A DNA stretch of 43,467 nucleotides from CAYLNH01 sp964384625 (GCA_964384625.1 CAYLNH010000025.1:1-43467), one strand, 5' to 3'; positions 19,502 to 28,962 are shown, numbered from the stretch's first letter. Program-made: numbers and translations. The notes: generated by a model not told the origin, from the sequence alone.

Positions 19502-21121
19502 CTATTCGCCGTCGCCGCCGTCGCCGCCGTCGTCGGCCGCGTCGCCGCTGTTATCGTCGGCTGCGTCGTCGTTTTCGGCTTCGGCTTCCGGGGCGGCGGA
19601 TGCAACGCCGGCGGGTGTTTCCACCGGTTTGATCAGGGCTGCGATCACCGCTGCCAGCAGGCAGAGCGCGCCGGAGATGGTGAAGGCCAACGGGAAGTTG
19701 CCCAGGTCGCCCAGTTTGCCGCCCATGATCGGGCCGAGGATGCCGCCGATACCGTACGCCAGAAAGACCCAGCCGTAGTTCTGGCCGACGTACTTGGCGC
19801 CGAAGGTGTCGGCGGTGATCGTCGGGAACAATGCGAAGTTGCCGCCGAAGTTGAAGCCGATCAGCGTCGCGCCGAGATAGAGCATGCCGGTATTGCCCGC
19901 CAGTTTCTGGAAGGCAATGACCATGACGCCCTGGACGGCCATCATGATGATGATGGATTTCTTCCGGCCGAGTTTGTCGCTGATCGTGCCCCAGGCGATG
20001 CGGCCGATGCCGTTGGCCAGGGAGAAAAAGATCGCCATGGCGGTACCGGCGGTGGCACTGGCTTTGGCCAGGTCCATGCCGCTCATGGTCAACGCCTGAA
20101 TCGGCCAGGCTTTCATCAGGCCGATACTCATCAGACCGGCACCGGCACCAAAGATGAAGGTGAGTAGAATCATGTAGTACTGCGGCGTGGCCAGCATCTG
20201 GCCGCTCTGCAGGTCGACCGAGCCGGCGGCGGCCTTGCCGTCTTTCGATTTCGGTTCCGGCGGCGTATAGCCGGCCGGCAGCCAGCCTTCCGGCGGGAAC
20301 TTCATCCAGATACCGCCGATCACGACCATGGCGAGGAAGACCAGACCGTAGATCAGGAACGTCTTGGGCAGACCCTGGGTGGCGATCAGAGCGCCCCAGG
20401 CGCCGGCGAGCTTGACCCACAGCGTGGCGCCGAAACCAAAGCCGGCAACCGCCAGACCGGTGATCATGCCCTTCTTGTCCGGGAACCAGCGCATGGCAAC
20501 GGCGATCGGCACCACATAGGCCAGACCAATACCGCTGCCGCCGATGATCCCGATGCAGATGAGATGCATCGCAAAGCTCTTGCCGCCGATCAGGCCGGCC
20601 AGCATATAACCCAGGCCCAGCACCAGGCCGCCGGCCATCGCCACCGTCCGCGGACCCAGTTTCGGCATCATCCGGCCCGCCAGTACCATGACGATGGCGA
20701 ACAACGCGAGGCCCGCTGAGAAAATCGCCTGGCTGCGCGTGGTCGAAAATCCGTAGGTCAGAGAATCAATCGTCTTCGCATCGACATACTTCAAGGCGAT
20801 TTGGTTCATTGTGTCGATGATCGCCGCTTCATCCCTTTCCAACTCCTTGATCTCAGCTTCCGTCGTGGCGACCTTGAGCTTGTTCAAGACCGTCTTCAGC
20901 TCGTCGCCGGGCTCGGACAGCTCCTTCTTCATCTCGGCATAGGCTGCTGCTTCAACCTGCAACATCTCCGCCCGATAGAGCAGCGCGATGTCTTTTGGTG
21001 CGGTCCGAGTCAGCCCCGGGGTGAACACACTCCACGCGTAAATCGCGCCGAGGGCGAGCTGGATCAGGATGGCTCCTACGACCACCAGCCAGCGGTTCAT
21101 GACTTTCTGCTCGTCTGCCAT
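19502..21121 (-). CDS. OFA-family MFS transporter with an extra helical loop and an acidic tail
   Basis: 539 aa. ATG at 21121 with AAGGAAG six bases upstream. It belongs to the oxalate/formate antiporter (OFA) family of the major facilitator superfamily, which exchanges or takes up small carboxylates. TM1 is LVVVGAILIQLALGAIYAWSV and TM2 starts with TTRSQAIFSAGLALF, both family hallmarks. About twelve hydrophobic segments can be counted. Two things are odd. Residues about 37-123, between TM1 and TM2 where the family has a short loop, form an 85-residue, highly charged, helical insert. The last 35 residues are almost only Ala, Asp, Glu and Gly. The substrate cannot be read from sequence; oxalate is not supported by any neighbour. 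It faces desulfoferrodoxin divergently across a 295-bp gap. Confidence 0.85.
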   Translation of the reverse strand: MADEQKVMNRWLVVVGAILIQLALGAIYAWSVFTPGLTRTAPKDIALLYRAEMLQVEAAAYAEMKKELSEPGDELKTVLNKLKVATTEAEIKELERDEAAIIDTMNQIALKYVDAKTIDSLTYGFSTTRSQAIFSAGLALFAIVMVLAGRMMPKLGPRTVAMAGGLVLGLGYMLAGLIGGKSFAMHLICIGIIGGSGIGLAYVVPIAVAMRWFPDKKGMITGLAVAGFGFGATLWVKLAGAWGALIATQGLPKTFLIYGLVFLAMVVIGGIWMKFPPEGWLPAGYTPPEPKSKDGKAAAGSVDLQSGQMLATPQYYMILLTFIFGAGAGLMSIGLMKAWPIQALTMSGMDLAKASATAGTAMAIFFSLANGIGRIAWGTISDKLGRKKSIIIMMAVQGVMVIAFQKLAGNTGMLYLGATLIGFNFGGNFALFPTITADTFGAKYVGQNYGWVFLAYGIGGILGPIMGGKLGDLGNFPLAFTISGALCLLAAVIAALIKPVETPAGVASAAPEAEAENDDAADDNSGDAADDGGDGGDGE

Positions 21122-21275
21122 TGCGACTTCCTTTCCTCTGGGTTCGCCTCAATAAGAACAAAAACTTGGATGCAAAATCCAGGCCCACGGCAAAGCCTGG
21201 ACAAGACCTAAAATGGCTAATATAGCCGGGAGGTAAGCCCTTACCACCGCAAACAGGAAATCTTCGTATTCACAG

Positions 21276-21292
21276 ATTAAAATGATATTAAT
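21276..21292. promoter_or_regulatory. AT-rich dyad in the transporter/desulfoferrodoxin gap
   Basis: attaa-aatgata-ttaat stands out in a GC-rich genome, about 125 bases before the desulfoferrodoxin start. It could be a Fur/PerR-type operator or a -10 region; the match to either is weak. The rest of 21122-21416 holds no gene. Confidence 0.3.
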
Positions 21293-21416
21293 TTGGTATC
21301 GTTTGGGGCGCACGGGGTTGAAATCACGCGGGGACGGCCGACTGTAAGGTCCGTTCGCCCAACTCGGGGACACGCATTGATCTCTATCGAACACACAAAC
21401 CAGGGAGACATTCTCT

Positions 21417-21833
21417 ATGGCAACGCAACTCCTCCAGATTTACAAATGCGGCGTCTGCGGCAACACCGTTGAAGTGATCGGCGCCAATGCCGGCACTCTC
21501 ACCTGCTGTAACCAGGCCATGAACCTGATGGATGAGCAGACGGCTGACTCCTCCACCGAGAAGCATGTTCCGGTGATCGAGGTCGCGGACTGCGGCTGTG
21601 AAGACGAGTGCTGCGGCCCGGAGACTAAGAGCTACACCGTCACCGTCGGCAGCACGATTCATCCGATGACCGACGAGCACTACATTCAGTGGATCGAGTT
21701 GATTGTGGACGGCAACTCGTATCTTCAGTTCCTCAAGCCGGGCGACGAGCCGAAGGCGAAGTTCTGCTGTATCGAAGGCAAGAGCTTTTCCGCTCGTGAG
21801 GAGTGCAACGTGCACGGTTTGTGGAAGTCCTAG
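21417..21833 (+). CDS. dfx: Desulfoferrodoxin (superoxide reductase) with a Cys-rich insert
   Basis: 138 aa. Superoxide reductase lowers superoxide to hydrogen peroxide without making oxygen, a typical defence of anaerobes. ATG at 21417 with AGGGAGA upstream. The N-terminal desulforedoxin domain has its rubredoxin-type iron ligands Cys11, Cys14, Cys30, Cys31. The catalytic neelaredoxin domain has His50 (EKHVPVIE), His82 and His88 (HPMTDEHYIQWIEL), Cys130 and His133 (CNVHGLW). Between His50 and His82 there is an extra segment DCGCEDECCGPE with four cysteines (59, 61, 65, 66) not usual in the family. The Glu that follows the first ligand His (KHVPVIE) and the Lys often found in this loop cannot be aligned with confidence because of the insert. 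Ends in a terminator. Confidence 0.93.
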   Translation: MATQLLQIYKCGVCGNTVEVIGANAGTLTCCNQAMNLMDEQTADSSTEKHVPVIEVADCGCEDECCGPETKSYTVTVGSTIHPMTDEHYIQWIELIVDGNSYLQFLKPGDEPKAKFCCIEGKSFSAREECNVHGLWKS

Positions 21834-21855
21834 AACTGGCATCCACGAACACTTT

Positions 21856-21893
21856 GGCCGGCATCCGTTTCTCGGGTGCCGGCCTTCTTTCTG
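21856..21893 (+). terminator. Rho-independent terminator of dfx
   Basis: ggccggca (21856-21863) pairs with tgccggcc (21877-21884), with further pairing inside, followed by the T-rich ttctttct. Confidence 0.85.
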
Positions 21894-22786
21894 CCACGAT
21901 GTTGCGGGCCCTTGTTCACTGGCCAGGTTCTGTCGTACGATACGCTCACAGGCCATGGGGTCTTGGGGCAGGATCTGTTCACCACTGTTTTGCGGCGGGT
22001 AAAGCTACCCGGTCCGGAGCAAAGGGCGGGGGAGTCGTGGCGAAGGCAAAACTGAAGGGAGGCCGACATTCCCCCGGCACAGCCGGGGGGATCGTTTCGC
22101 GGCGGGTGAAGCGATTCCCGGGAAGCGTCGTCCGGGGGCGACAGTTCTGTCAGGATCCGTTGTCAGTCAGTGCTGGGTTTCGGTGCGGCACTGAGACGCC
22201 GCCGGATGGCGGCGGCAAGCCTTTCCGCTTCTTCCGGTGCTTCGTGAACCTGGCGCGACAAGCCGTCGCCGAAGGCATACCAGACTGGCTGCCGCAGTTC
22301 GCGGTCGTCGACATCCCACGTGAGCGCCTCACTTGGATTCTCCTATTTTGAGCTTTAGGGGTTGCATCAAAATAACCTTTACAGTTGACCGCCGGAGGCT
22401 CTTGGTTCTCTCGAACAATGCCTACGTTTTTCCCTCCTCAGATAATTCATTATCTTCGTCAGTCACGCCTTGGCCTTGTCCGAGATAACTCAAGCCAACT
22501 GTAAGCTTTATTTCTCTACAGCCCCTTACCTCCTGCTCGGGCAGGCCGGTCAAACCGTACCCAGCAGGGGACAAGATGGCGTTCATCCCGTATTTTTCAG
22601 CAAAAGGTCGCTTGGCTGGGGGGTCGGGTTTCGTACAGAACAACGCCCTGGAAAACCTGCACCAGGCCCATATAGTCCGGAAATTGCCGATTCTTGCTGA
22701 CCTTGGGTCTGGTTTCGTCAATACGAGTTTCGGGCCGGCCAGTTCCAGGCCGCCCCTCAATTTCTCATTCACCCGGAGGATTTCCG
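21894..22786. other. Long intergenic region with hairpins and a gene remnant
   Basis: Nearly 900 bases without an intact gene. It contains a perfect hairpin cccccggc/gccggggg (22071-22078 with 22082-22089), a probable coding remnant on the minus strand at 22163-22339, and AT-richer sequence from 22330 onward. A 116-codon frame on the minus strand (22422-22772) has no ribosome binding site or family resemblance and is not accepted. Confidence 0.5.
22163..22339 (-). pseudogene. C-terminal remnant of an unidentified protein
   Basis: A minus-strand frame with strongly GC-rich third positions reads as a plausible protein end (ALTWDVDDRELRQPVWYAF, then EAPEEAERLAAAIRRRL, then stop). It has no start: a TAG lies just upstream in the same frame. 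An overlapping frame begins with GTG at 22332, six bases after AGGAGA, and would give a 60-residue product of poor composition. The likeliest reading is a truncated gene whose front part is lost. The family is not recognised. Confidence 0.35.
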
Positions 22787-23689
22787 ATGCGAACGATTAT
22801 TGCCGCGTTTCTGTTCTGCACAATTGCTGTCTCAGCGGCTGACTCGAAAGTCGAGTTGGAGTTCAGTGAACTAAAGGTGCTGAAGTTCTCCGCGTTACGG
22901 GTGAACGTCGACAACAACGGCAAAGCCGGCGCTGTTGAAGTGATGAAGCCGGGCGAGAACGCCTTCGTCGATATCAACTTCCGGGCGCGCGGCAAGTGGA
23001 CCGACGCCGTTCAACGGGTTCGCGTCGGACGCAATGACATTTTCGTTCTGGTCGGTGACAAGAAGGTGACGGCCCTCGGCCGCATTGATAAGCGCGTCTT
23101 CAAACCCTTCGCATCTTCCCTCTCCCTCTATCGTCCCGCCAACTGGAAGGAGAACCCGCCCACCGGTTCCGTCTACAGCGGCCTGTTTGTCCTGCCGGCA
23201 AACCTTAAGGAGTTCAGCCTGAACGTTGGTGGGCAGAAACTGGCGATCAAAGTCCCCGAGAACGCCGTTCCCATGCCGGACCCGAAGGACGACGTTGCCG
23301 TCAAGGTGTTGTCGGCGGAATTCGTGGATCAGGTCAAGGGCAAGTTCTCCCGACGCGCCTTTGCCGCGGAAACGGTGGTGACGAATCCGGACGGCGCTTT
23401 GTTGAAGGTGGTGCTGGAGTTGACGCCGAAGCAGAGCAACGTCGACACGCCGGATCGCTTCTTCGTCTTCACCCCGTGGATCACGATGGCGGTGGACGGT
23501 CTGGTTGTGGTCCCGGTGGGGGAGGAGTTTCACAACGGCATTTCACGCGGTGTGAGCCACAACATGAGCAAACGCGACGGCGAATGGAAGCCGAAGCAGA
23601 TGACATATTTCTTCGCGGTCCCGAAAAGTCTGAAGGCCTTCAAGATCCGCTACCAGGGCGCTGTCGTGGCGGACGGTGAAGTGCAATAG
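22787..23689 (+). CDS. Secreted hypothetical protein
   Basis: 300 aa. The ATG at 22787 has GGAGGA six bases upstream and opens a clear signal peptide (MRTIIAAFLFCTIAVSAADS), so it is preferred over earlier in-frame starts. The mature part is rich in beta-type sequence (VELEFSELKVLKFSALRVNV, DIFVLVGDKKVTALGRI, FFVFTPWITMAVDGLVVVPVG), fitting two or three beta-sandwich domains. I do not recognise a family. No membrane anchor or sorting motif follows. It ends 290 bases before the convergent GH4 gene and has no evident operon partner. The gap 23690-23982 holds nothing recognised. Confidence 0.75.
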   Translation: MRTIIAAFLFCTIAVSAADSKVELEFSELKVLKFSALRVNVDNNGKAGAVEVMKPGENAFVDINFRARGKWTDAVQRVRVGRNDIFVLVGDKKVTALGRIDKRVFKPFASSLSLYRPANWKENPPTGSVYSGLFVLPANLKEFSLNVGGQKLAIKVPENAVPMPDPKDDVAVKVLSAEFVDQVKGKFSRRAFAAETVVTNPDGALLKVVLELTPKQSNVDTPDRFFVFTPWITMAVDGLVVVPVGEEFHNGISRGVSHNMSKRDGEWKPKQMTYFFAVPKSLKAFKIRYQGAVVADGEVQ

Positions 23690-23982
23690 CGCCAAGATCC
23701 GCGGCCGGAGTTTGCCCACGCCCCCGATTGCGGGACAGGGGCATGGAAGCGGTGCGGGGGCACTCGGTTTGGACTGCCGGTGCAAGGGAACTCGACTGCT
23801 TACCGTTCGTCTCGATAACGCGGGAGTCGTCCGGCATCGGCGGCGGGCGCGCAAGCTCCACCGCATCGCGGCGAACGTCGCCGCCCCGTTCCTCTTCCGT
23901 TCCGTTTCCCGGCGGCAAGCTGCCCTCCCAGAAGGAATTCTGCGTGCAGAATTACGGCAGGAGTGCAGCCGGCGGCACGACC

Positions 23983-25323
23983 CTATCGATACCTGGGCAG
24001 CCAGTCGCCGTGCGCCTTGATCAGGTCGTCGCACATGCTGCGGATGTCGTCGATGCTCAGCTCGGCTGACGTGTGCGGGTCGAGCATCGCCGCCTGGTAG
24101 ATGGCGTCCTTCTTCTTCTCGAGCGCGGCCTCGATGGTCAGCAACTGGACATTGATGTTCGTCCGGTTCAGCGCCGCACAGGCTTCGGGCAGATCCCCGA
24201 CATGACAGCCCTGAATGCCGTTGCGGTCCACCAGACACGGGACCTCGACGCAGGCGTTGTGCGGCAGATTGGTGATCAGGCCGGTGTTCATGACATTGCC
24301 GCCGATATGCGCCGGCACGTCCGTCTCGATCGCTTCCATGATGATGCTGCCGTACTCGTGTGTGCGCTTGTGCTTGAGCTTCGTGTTATGCACCAGTTCG
24401 TCCCGCATCTTCTCCCAGCCGGCGATCTGGTTGACACAGCGCCGGGGATATTCGTCCAGCGGGATACGGTACTCATCAATCAACTCAGGATAGTTGCTCT
24501 TGATCCAGTAGGGCTGATATTCGGCGGTGTGCTCGGAGGATTCCGTGATGTAGTAGCCGAACTGCAGCATCACTTCGAGGCGGACGAGATCGTGGTGCGT
24601 CGCCTTGCCCTTCTGGCGCTCAGCCTTGATCAGTTTTGCCGCGCGCTTCTTGATCTCCGGATACAGGTCCTTGCCGTCATGGCTGATCTCAAGCAGCCAG
24701 CCCTGGTGGTTGATGCCGGCAACTTTCCACTGCAGTCGCGGATACTTCTCGTTATCCATGCCGACGTGCCGGATCAACCCGCGCGCACAGCCCTGGACCG
24801 AGTGGCACAGGCCGACGCCCTTGATGCTGCTGCCGCGCAGCAGCGCGCCGGTGATCATCGCCATCGGATTGACGTAGTTCAGAAACCAGGCGCCCGGGCA
24901 GACCTCTTCCATGTCGCGGGCGAAATCGAGGACGACCGGAATCGTGCGCAGCGAACGGAAGATGCCGCCGATGCCGAGCGTGTCGGCGATGGTCTGGCGC
25001 AGACCGTATTTCTTCGGGACTTCAAAATCGATGATCGTACACGGATCATAGCCGCCGACCTGAATGGCGTTGACGACGTAATTCGCCCGGCGCAAGGCTG
25101 CTTTGCGGCCGCGGTCGCCGAGGTGCGCAGTGATCCTGGCCCGGCCTTGGTTGACGTTGTTGTTGATGTTCTCCAACATCAGTTTTGACTCTTTGAGGCG
25201 GGCCGAGTCGATGTCATACAACGCCAGGTGCGAGTCCTGCAGCGCCTCGCAGCACATACAGTCACCCAGGATGTTCTTGGCAAACACAGTACTCCCAGCA
25301 CCCATGAACGTGATCTTCGGCAT
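23983..25323 (-). CDS. Glycoside hydrolase family 4 protein, probable alpha-galactosidase
   Basis: 446 aa. ATG at 25323 with AAGGAAG just upstream. GH4 enzymes cleave glycosides by NAD+- and Mn2+-dependent oxidation-elimination. The Rossmann entry is MPKITFMGAGSTVFAKNILGD, with the acidic DID after the second strand for NAD binding. Metal ligands are Cys173 in GLCHSVQG and His206 in AGINHQGW; Asn152 in NYVNPMA is the conserved substrate-binding residue. CHSVQG is the version seen in the alpha-galactosidase (MelA-like) branch, so alpha-galactoside is the likely substrate, but alpha-glucuronidase or a related specificity cannot be excluded. No signal peptide, so it is cytoplasmic. Divergent from the GH2 beta-galactosidase gene, suggesting joint control of galactoside use. 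Confidence 0.88.
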   Translation of the reverse strand: MPKITFMGAGSTVFAKNILGDCMCCEALQDSHLALYDIDSARLKESKLMLENINNNVNQGRARITAHLGDRGRKAALRRANYVVNAIQVGGYDPCTIIDFEVPKKYGLRQTIADTLGIGGIFRSLRTIPVVLDFARDMEEVCPGAWFLNYVNPMAMITGALLRGSSIKGVGLCHSVQGCARGLIRHVGMDNEKYPRLQWKVAGINHQGWLLEISHDGKDLYPEIKKRAAKLIKAERQKGKATHHDLVRLEVMLQFGYYITESSEHTAEYQPYWIKSNYPELIDEYRIPLDEYPRRCVNQIAGWEKMRDELVHNTKLKHKRTHEYGSIIMEAIETDVPAHIGGNVMNTGLITNLPHNACVEVPCLVDRNGIQGCHVGDLPEACAALNRTNINVQLLTIEAALEKKKDAIYQAAMLDPHTSAELSIDDIRSMCDDLIKAHGDWLPRYR

Positions 25324-25836
25324 GGTCTCTTCCTTCTATTCAGATTCAGGCAAGCACATACACTGCCCGCATTCCGCCGTTCTGCAAAACGAACCCGCCG
25401 AATGCGTGCCAGGGCGGCATCCGGGCCGACGCCGCCACTGCCCCCGGATGGCAACGTCCGACCGAAAAGAATGCCCAGGTACGGATTCCGGCCCTGGGCG
25501 TCCCTTGACAAGCTCAGGAACGTTCTCGCTGAGCCTCAACTGCCTGTTCGTGAGCGTCGCACCGGTAACCGGCGGCGCACTCTGGTTTCGGGAGGAGACT
25601 ATGACCCGATGACTCGGTGACGCCGAATCAGGGCACGCCGTGCGTCTCCCCGGCCTCGCTTGAATCGTGTGGTGCGTGGAGTATGCTGGCATCCCCCGGC
25701 GGCACCCGCTTCAGCCCCGTCGAGGCGCTGCAAGGCAGCCCGGGGCAGCGCCCTTGGAACCGGAACGCTCCATCCCGAGGAGCCCCCGGAAGGGCGTCGC
25801 AATCAACCGCAAGAACAGCCGTTAAGGATTCAGCAT
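25324..25836. promoter_or_regulatory. Shared upstream region of the divergent GH4 and GH2 genes
   Basis: Contains a dyad cgcattc/gaatgcg (25368-25374 with 25400-25406), inside which gttc/gaac also pair; it is placed to act on the GH4 promoter. At 25591-25612 a strong GGAGGAG is followed by ATG ACC CGA TGA, a three-residue open frame. From 25613 to 25830 the sequence is repeat-like and open in the frame of the GH2 gene, with no ribosome binding site of its own. Confidence 0.4.
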
Positions 25837-28800
25837 ATGCCGAAAAACGATTGGGAAAACCAGAAGGTCACCGAACGTAATCGCGAACCCATGCACTCCC
25901 CGCTGGGCGCCTATGAAAACGCCGAACAGGCTGCCGGCTGTGATCGCCGCGTCTCGAAGTATGTCCAGGTCCTTGACGGCACCTGGAAGTTTCACCTGGC
26001 GCCCAAGCCGCAGGAGGTCCCGGAAGGGTTCTCCGCCGATGGCTATGATGTGTCCGGTTGGGACGACATCATCGTGCCGAAGAACTGGGAACTGCAGGGC
26101 TACGACGTCCCGATCTACACGAACATGGGCTATCCCTTCGATTACTCCGACCCGAACGAACCCCATGTGCTGCAGACCGGCAGCGATCCGGAGATCGGTC
26201 ACCCGCATCCACCATTCGTGCCGTCCAATAATCCCACCGGCTGCTATGTGACGACCTTTGATATTCCGGCCGACTGGGAGAGCCGCCGGACGCTGATCAG
26301 TTTCGAAGGAGTAGAGTCCGCGTTCTATCTATGGGTCAATGGCGAGATGGTCGGTTACGGGCAGGACAGCAAACTGCCGTCCGAGTTCGACCTGACCGAG
26401 TATGTCCGTGCCGGCGCCAACACGCTGGCCGTGCAGGTCATGCGCTGGAGTGACGGCACCTGGCTCGAGGACCAGGACTACTGGCATCTCTCCGGGATCC
26501 AGCGTTCGGTCCTGCTCTACAGCAAACCGCAGGGCCATCTGCGCGACTACAAGTTCCAGACGGTGTTCGATGAGGACTACGAGAACGCCACGCTGCAGGG
26601 CTGGTGCTTCATGAACGAGGTCGCAGGCCTTACCGAGTACAGCGTCAAGCTTCGGATGCTCGATGCCGACGGCAACGAAGTCGTCCCCGAGACGCAGGCG
26701 CGGATCTCGCATCAGACGCCGATGTACATCCGCAATGACGGCCCGACGCCCGAGTACTGTGCCGCCTTGTTCGAGATCCCGGTCGAGTCGCCGAAGAAAT
26801 GGACCGCCGAAACGCCCTATCTCTACACCGTGCTGATGACACTCGTTGACGGCGCTGGCACCGAAGTCGATTTCGAAAGCTGCCGGGTGGGTTTTCGTCA
26901 GGTGGAGTTGAAGAACGACATCATCTGTCTCAACGGCAAGCGGCTGGTTTTCCGTGGTGTTGATCGTCACGAGCACGACGCGGAGTGGGGCAGGGCGGTG
27001 CCGCTGGAGAAGATGCGCGCCGAGATCGTCGCGATGAAGCAACTCAACTTCAACGCCGTTCGCACCAGCCACTACCCGGATGACTCGCGCTGGTACGATC
27101 TCTGCGATGAGCTGGGGATCTACATCATCGACGAAGCCGATCTCGAGACCCACGAGGTCGGCACGCTGCTGGCGAAAGACCCGGAATGGGCTGAAGCCTT
27201 CCTGGAGAGGGCGAAGCGCATGGTGCTGCGCGACAAGAACCATCCGTGCGTAGTGTCCTGGTCGCTGGGCAATGAGTCCGGCGCCGGTTGGAACCACGCC
27301 GGCATGGCCGGCTGGATTCGCTACTACGACCCGACCCGGCTGGTGCAGTACGAAAGCCAGGACCCCAATGCCGTGATCTCCGATATCCGCGTGCCGATGT
27401 ATCCCGGCATGGACTGGGTGGCCGACGTCATGGCCGACGAAACCGATCCGCGCCCCATGGTCATGTGCGAGTACGCCTACTCCAAGAGCAACAGCAACGG
27501 CAACTTCAAAGAGTTCTGGGACAACATCGAGAAGTACCCGCAGTTCCAGGGCGGCTTCATCTGGGACTGGTCAGACAAGGCCCTCTTCCAGACTGCGGAA
27601 GACGGCACGAAGTACTGGGCCTACGGCGGCGACTTCGGTGAAAGCGTCACCGACCCGGTCCTCGACATGTGTCTCAACGGCGTCGTCCTGCCGGACCTGA
27701 CGCCGTATCCCGGCGCCTGGGAGATCAAGAAGCAGCAGGCCCCCGTACAGACCGTGGCGATCAACATGGAGCGGAACGAACTGCAGTTGCGCAACCGCTA
27801 CCACGCGCTCGACCTGAGCCACCTGGACATCGCCTGGGCTGTCATCGAGGACGGCGTTGAGATCGAGTCCGGCACCGTCGAGACACCGGCTCTGGGAGCC
27901 GGTGAAGACACCAACCTGGTGGTGCCGTACAACACTCCCACTGATCCCAAACCCGGCGCGGAGTACTTCCTCAATCTCTCCTTCACGCTGAGCCAAGACA
28001 CGCCCTGGGCCAAAGCCGGCCACCAGGTCTACTGGGACCAGATCGTGCTGCCCGCCCGCAAGCCGGCCGTCCCCGCTTCCAGAGCGGCAGAGCCCCTCTC
28101 GTTGGCTGACGACGGCAACGCCGTCACGATCTCCGGTGACTGCGCAACGGTCATTCTTGACCGTTCCAAGGGCACCATTGCGCTGCAGCAGAACGACAAC
28201 GACCTCCTTGTCGCCGGTGCGACGGCGAACTTCTTCCGCGCGCCAACCGGCATCGACGAAGGCAACGGCTGGTGCTACGCCAGGGAGTGGCGCGAAGCCG
28301 GGCTCGACAAGCTTCAACGGACAGTCACGTCGGTGAATCTCGGGCACGTGTCCGAGTCAGAAGTCGCCGTTGACGTTGTCTCCGCGATGACGGTCGATGG
28401 CTGCGATACCCGGTTTGATTCTGTCGTCTCATACCGCGTCCACGGCGACGGCCGCATCGATGTTCGCCATCGGGTCACTGCCGAAGCAGACGTCTCCGTG
28501 CTGCCGCGCATTGGTACGACTCTGGTGCTTCCCAGCGGCCTGCGGCGGCTTTCGTGGTATGGCCGCGGCCCGTGGGAGAACTATGCCGACCGGAAGGATG
28601 CCGCCAGCGTCGGCATCTACCACAGTACGGTTGACGACCAGTATGTCGACTACATCCTCCCCGTCGAGAACGGCGGCAAGGAGGACGTGCGCTGGCTGAC
28701 ATTGACTGACGAAGCCGGCAAGGGCTTGCGCATCTCCGGGCATGAGCTCCTGCACTTCGACGTGCACTGCACCACCGTGGCCGACTACGACGCCGCTCGG

Positions 28801-28962
28801 CACACGCATGAGCTGCAGCCGCGCGATGAGGTCTATCTGAACATCGACCACGTCCACGCCGGCGTCGGCGGTGATGTCGGCTGGCGCAAGTGCATCCACC
28901 CCGAGTACCAGGTCCTCCCCGGAACCTACGAATACAGCTACACCATCGAGCCAATCGGCTGA
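25837..28962 (+). CDS. lacZ: Beta-galactosidase, glycoside hydrolase family 2 (LacZ type)
   Basis: 1041 aa, close to the 1024 of E. coli LacZ. The ATG at 25837 (MPKNDWENQKVTERNREPMH) has AAGGA about nine bases upstream and gives the usual N-terminus of the large beta-galactosidases. Order of parts: jelly-roll domain (LDGTWKFHLAPKPQEVPEGF to WLEDQDYWHLSGIQRSVLLY), Ig-like domain, TIM barrel with RTSHYPDDSRWYDLCDELG, acid/base Glu480 in GNESGAGW and nucleophile Glu545 in MCEYAYSKSN, a second Ig-like domain, and the C-terminal Bgal_small_N domain (YGRGPWENYADRKDAASVG). No signal peptide, so cytoplasmic. The stop is followed within ten bases by the 45-bp repeat array. Confidence 0.95.
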   Translation: MPKNDWENQKVTERNREPMHSPLGAYENAEQAAGCDRRVSKYVQVLDGTWKFHLAPKPQEVPEGFSADGYDVSGWDDIIVPKNWELQGYDVPIYTNMGYPFDYSDPNEPHVLQTGSDPEIGHPHPPFVPSNNPTGCYVTTFDIPADWESRRTLISFEGVESAFYLWVNGEMVGYGQDSKLPSEFDLTEYVRAGANTLAVQVMRWSDGTWLEDQDYWHLSGIQRSVLLYSKPQGHLRDYKFQTVFDEDYENATLQGWCFMNEVAGLTEYSVKLRMLDADGNEVVPETQARISHQTPMYIRNDGPTPEYCAALFEIPVESPKKWTAETPYLYTVLMTLVDGAGTEVDFESCRVGFRQVELKNDIICLNGKRLVFRGVDRHEHDAEWGRAVPLEKMRAEIVAMKQLNFNAVRTSHYPDDSRWYDLCDELGIYIIDEADLETHEVGTLLAKDPEWAEAFLERAKRMVLRDKNHPCVVSWSLGNESGAGWNHAGMAGWIRYYDPTRLVQYESQDPNAVISDIRVPMYPGMDWVADVMADETDPRPMVMCEYAYSKSNSNGNFKEFWDNIEKYPQFQGGFIWDWSDKALFQTAEDGTKYWAYGGDFGESVTDPVLDMCLNGVVLPDLTPYPGAWEIKKQQAPVQTVAINMERNELQLRNRYHALDLSHLDIAWAVIEDGVEIESGTVETPALGAGEDTNLVVPYNTPTDPKPGAEYFLNLSFTLSQDTPWAKAGHQVYWDQIVLPARKPAVPASRAAEPLSLADDGNAVTISGDCATVILDRSKGTIALQQNDNDLLVAGATANFFRAPTGIDEGNGWCYAREWREAGLDKLQRTVTSVNLGHVSESEVAVDVVSAMTVDGCDTRFDSVVSYRVHGDGRIDVRHRVTAEADVSVLPRIGTTLVLPSGLRRLSWYGRGPWENYADRKDAASVGIYHSTVDDQYVDYILPVENGGKEDVRWLTLTDEAGKGLRISGHELLHFDVHCTTVADYDAARHTHELQPRDEVYLNIDHVHAGVGGDVGWRKCIHPEYQVLPGTYEYSYTIEPIG

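Noticed and set aside
22422..22772. 116-codon frame on the minus strand in the 21.9-22.8 kb gap
   Set aside because: No start signal and no coding character compared with neighbours.
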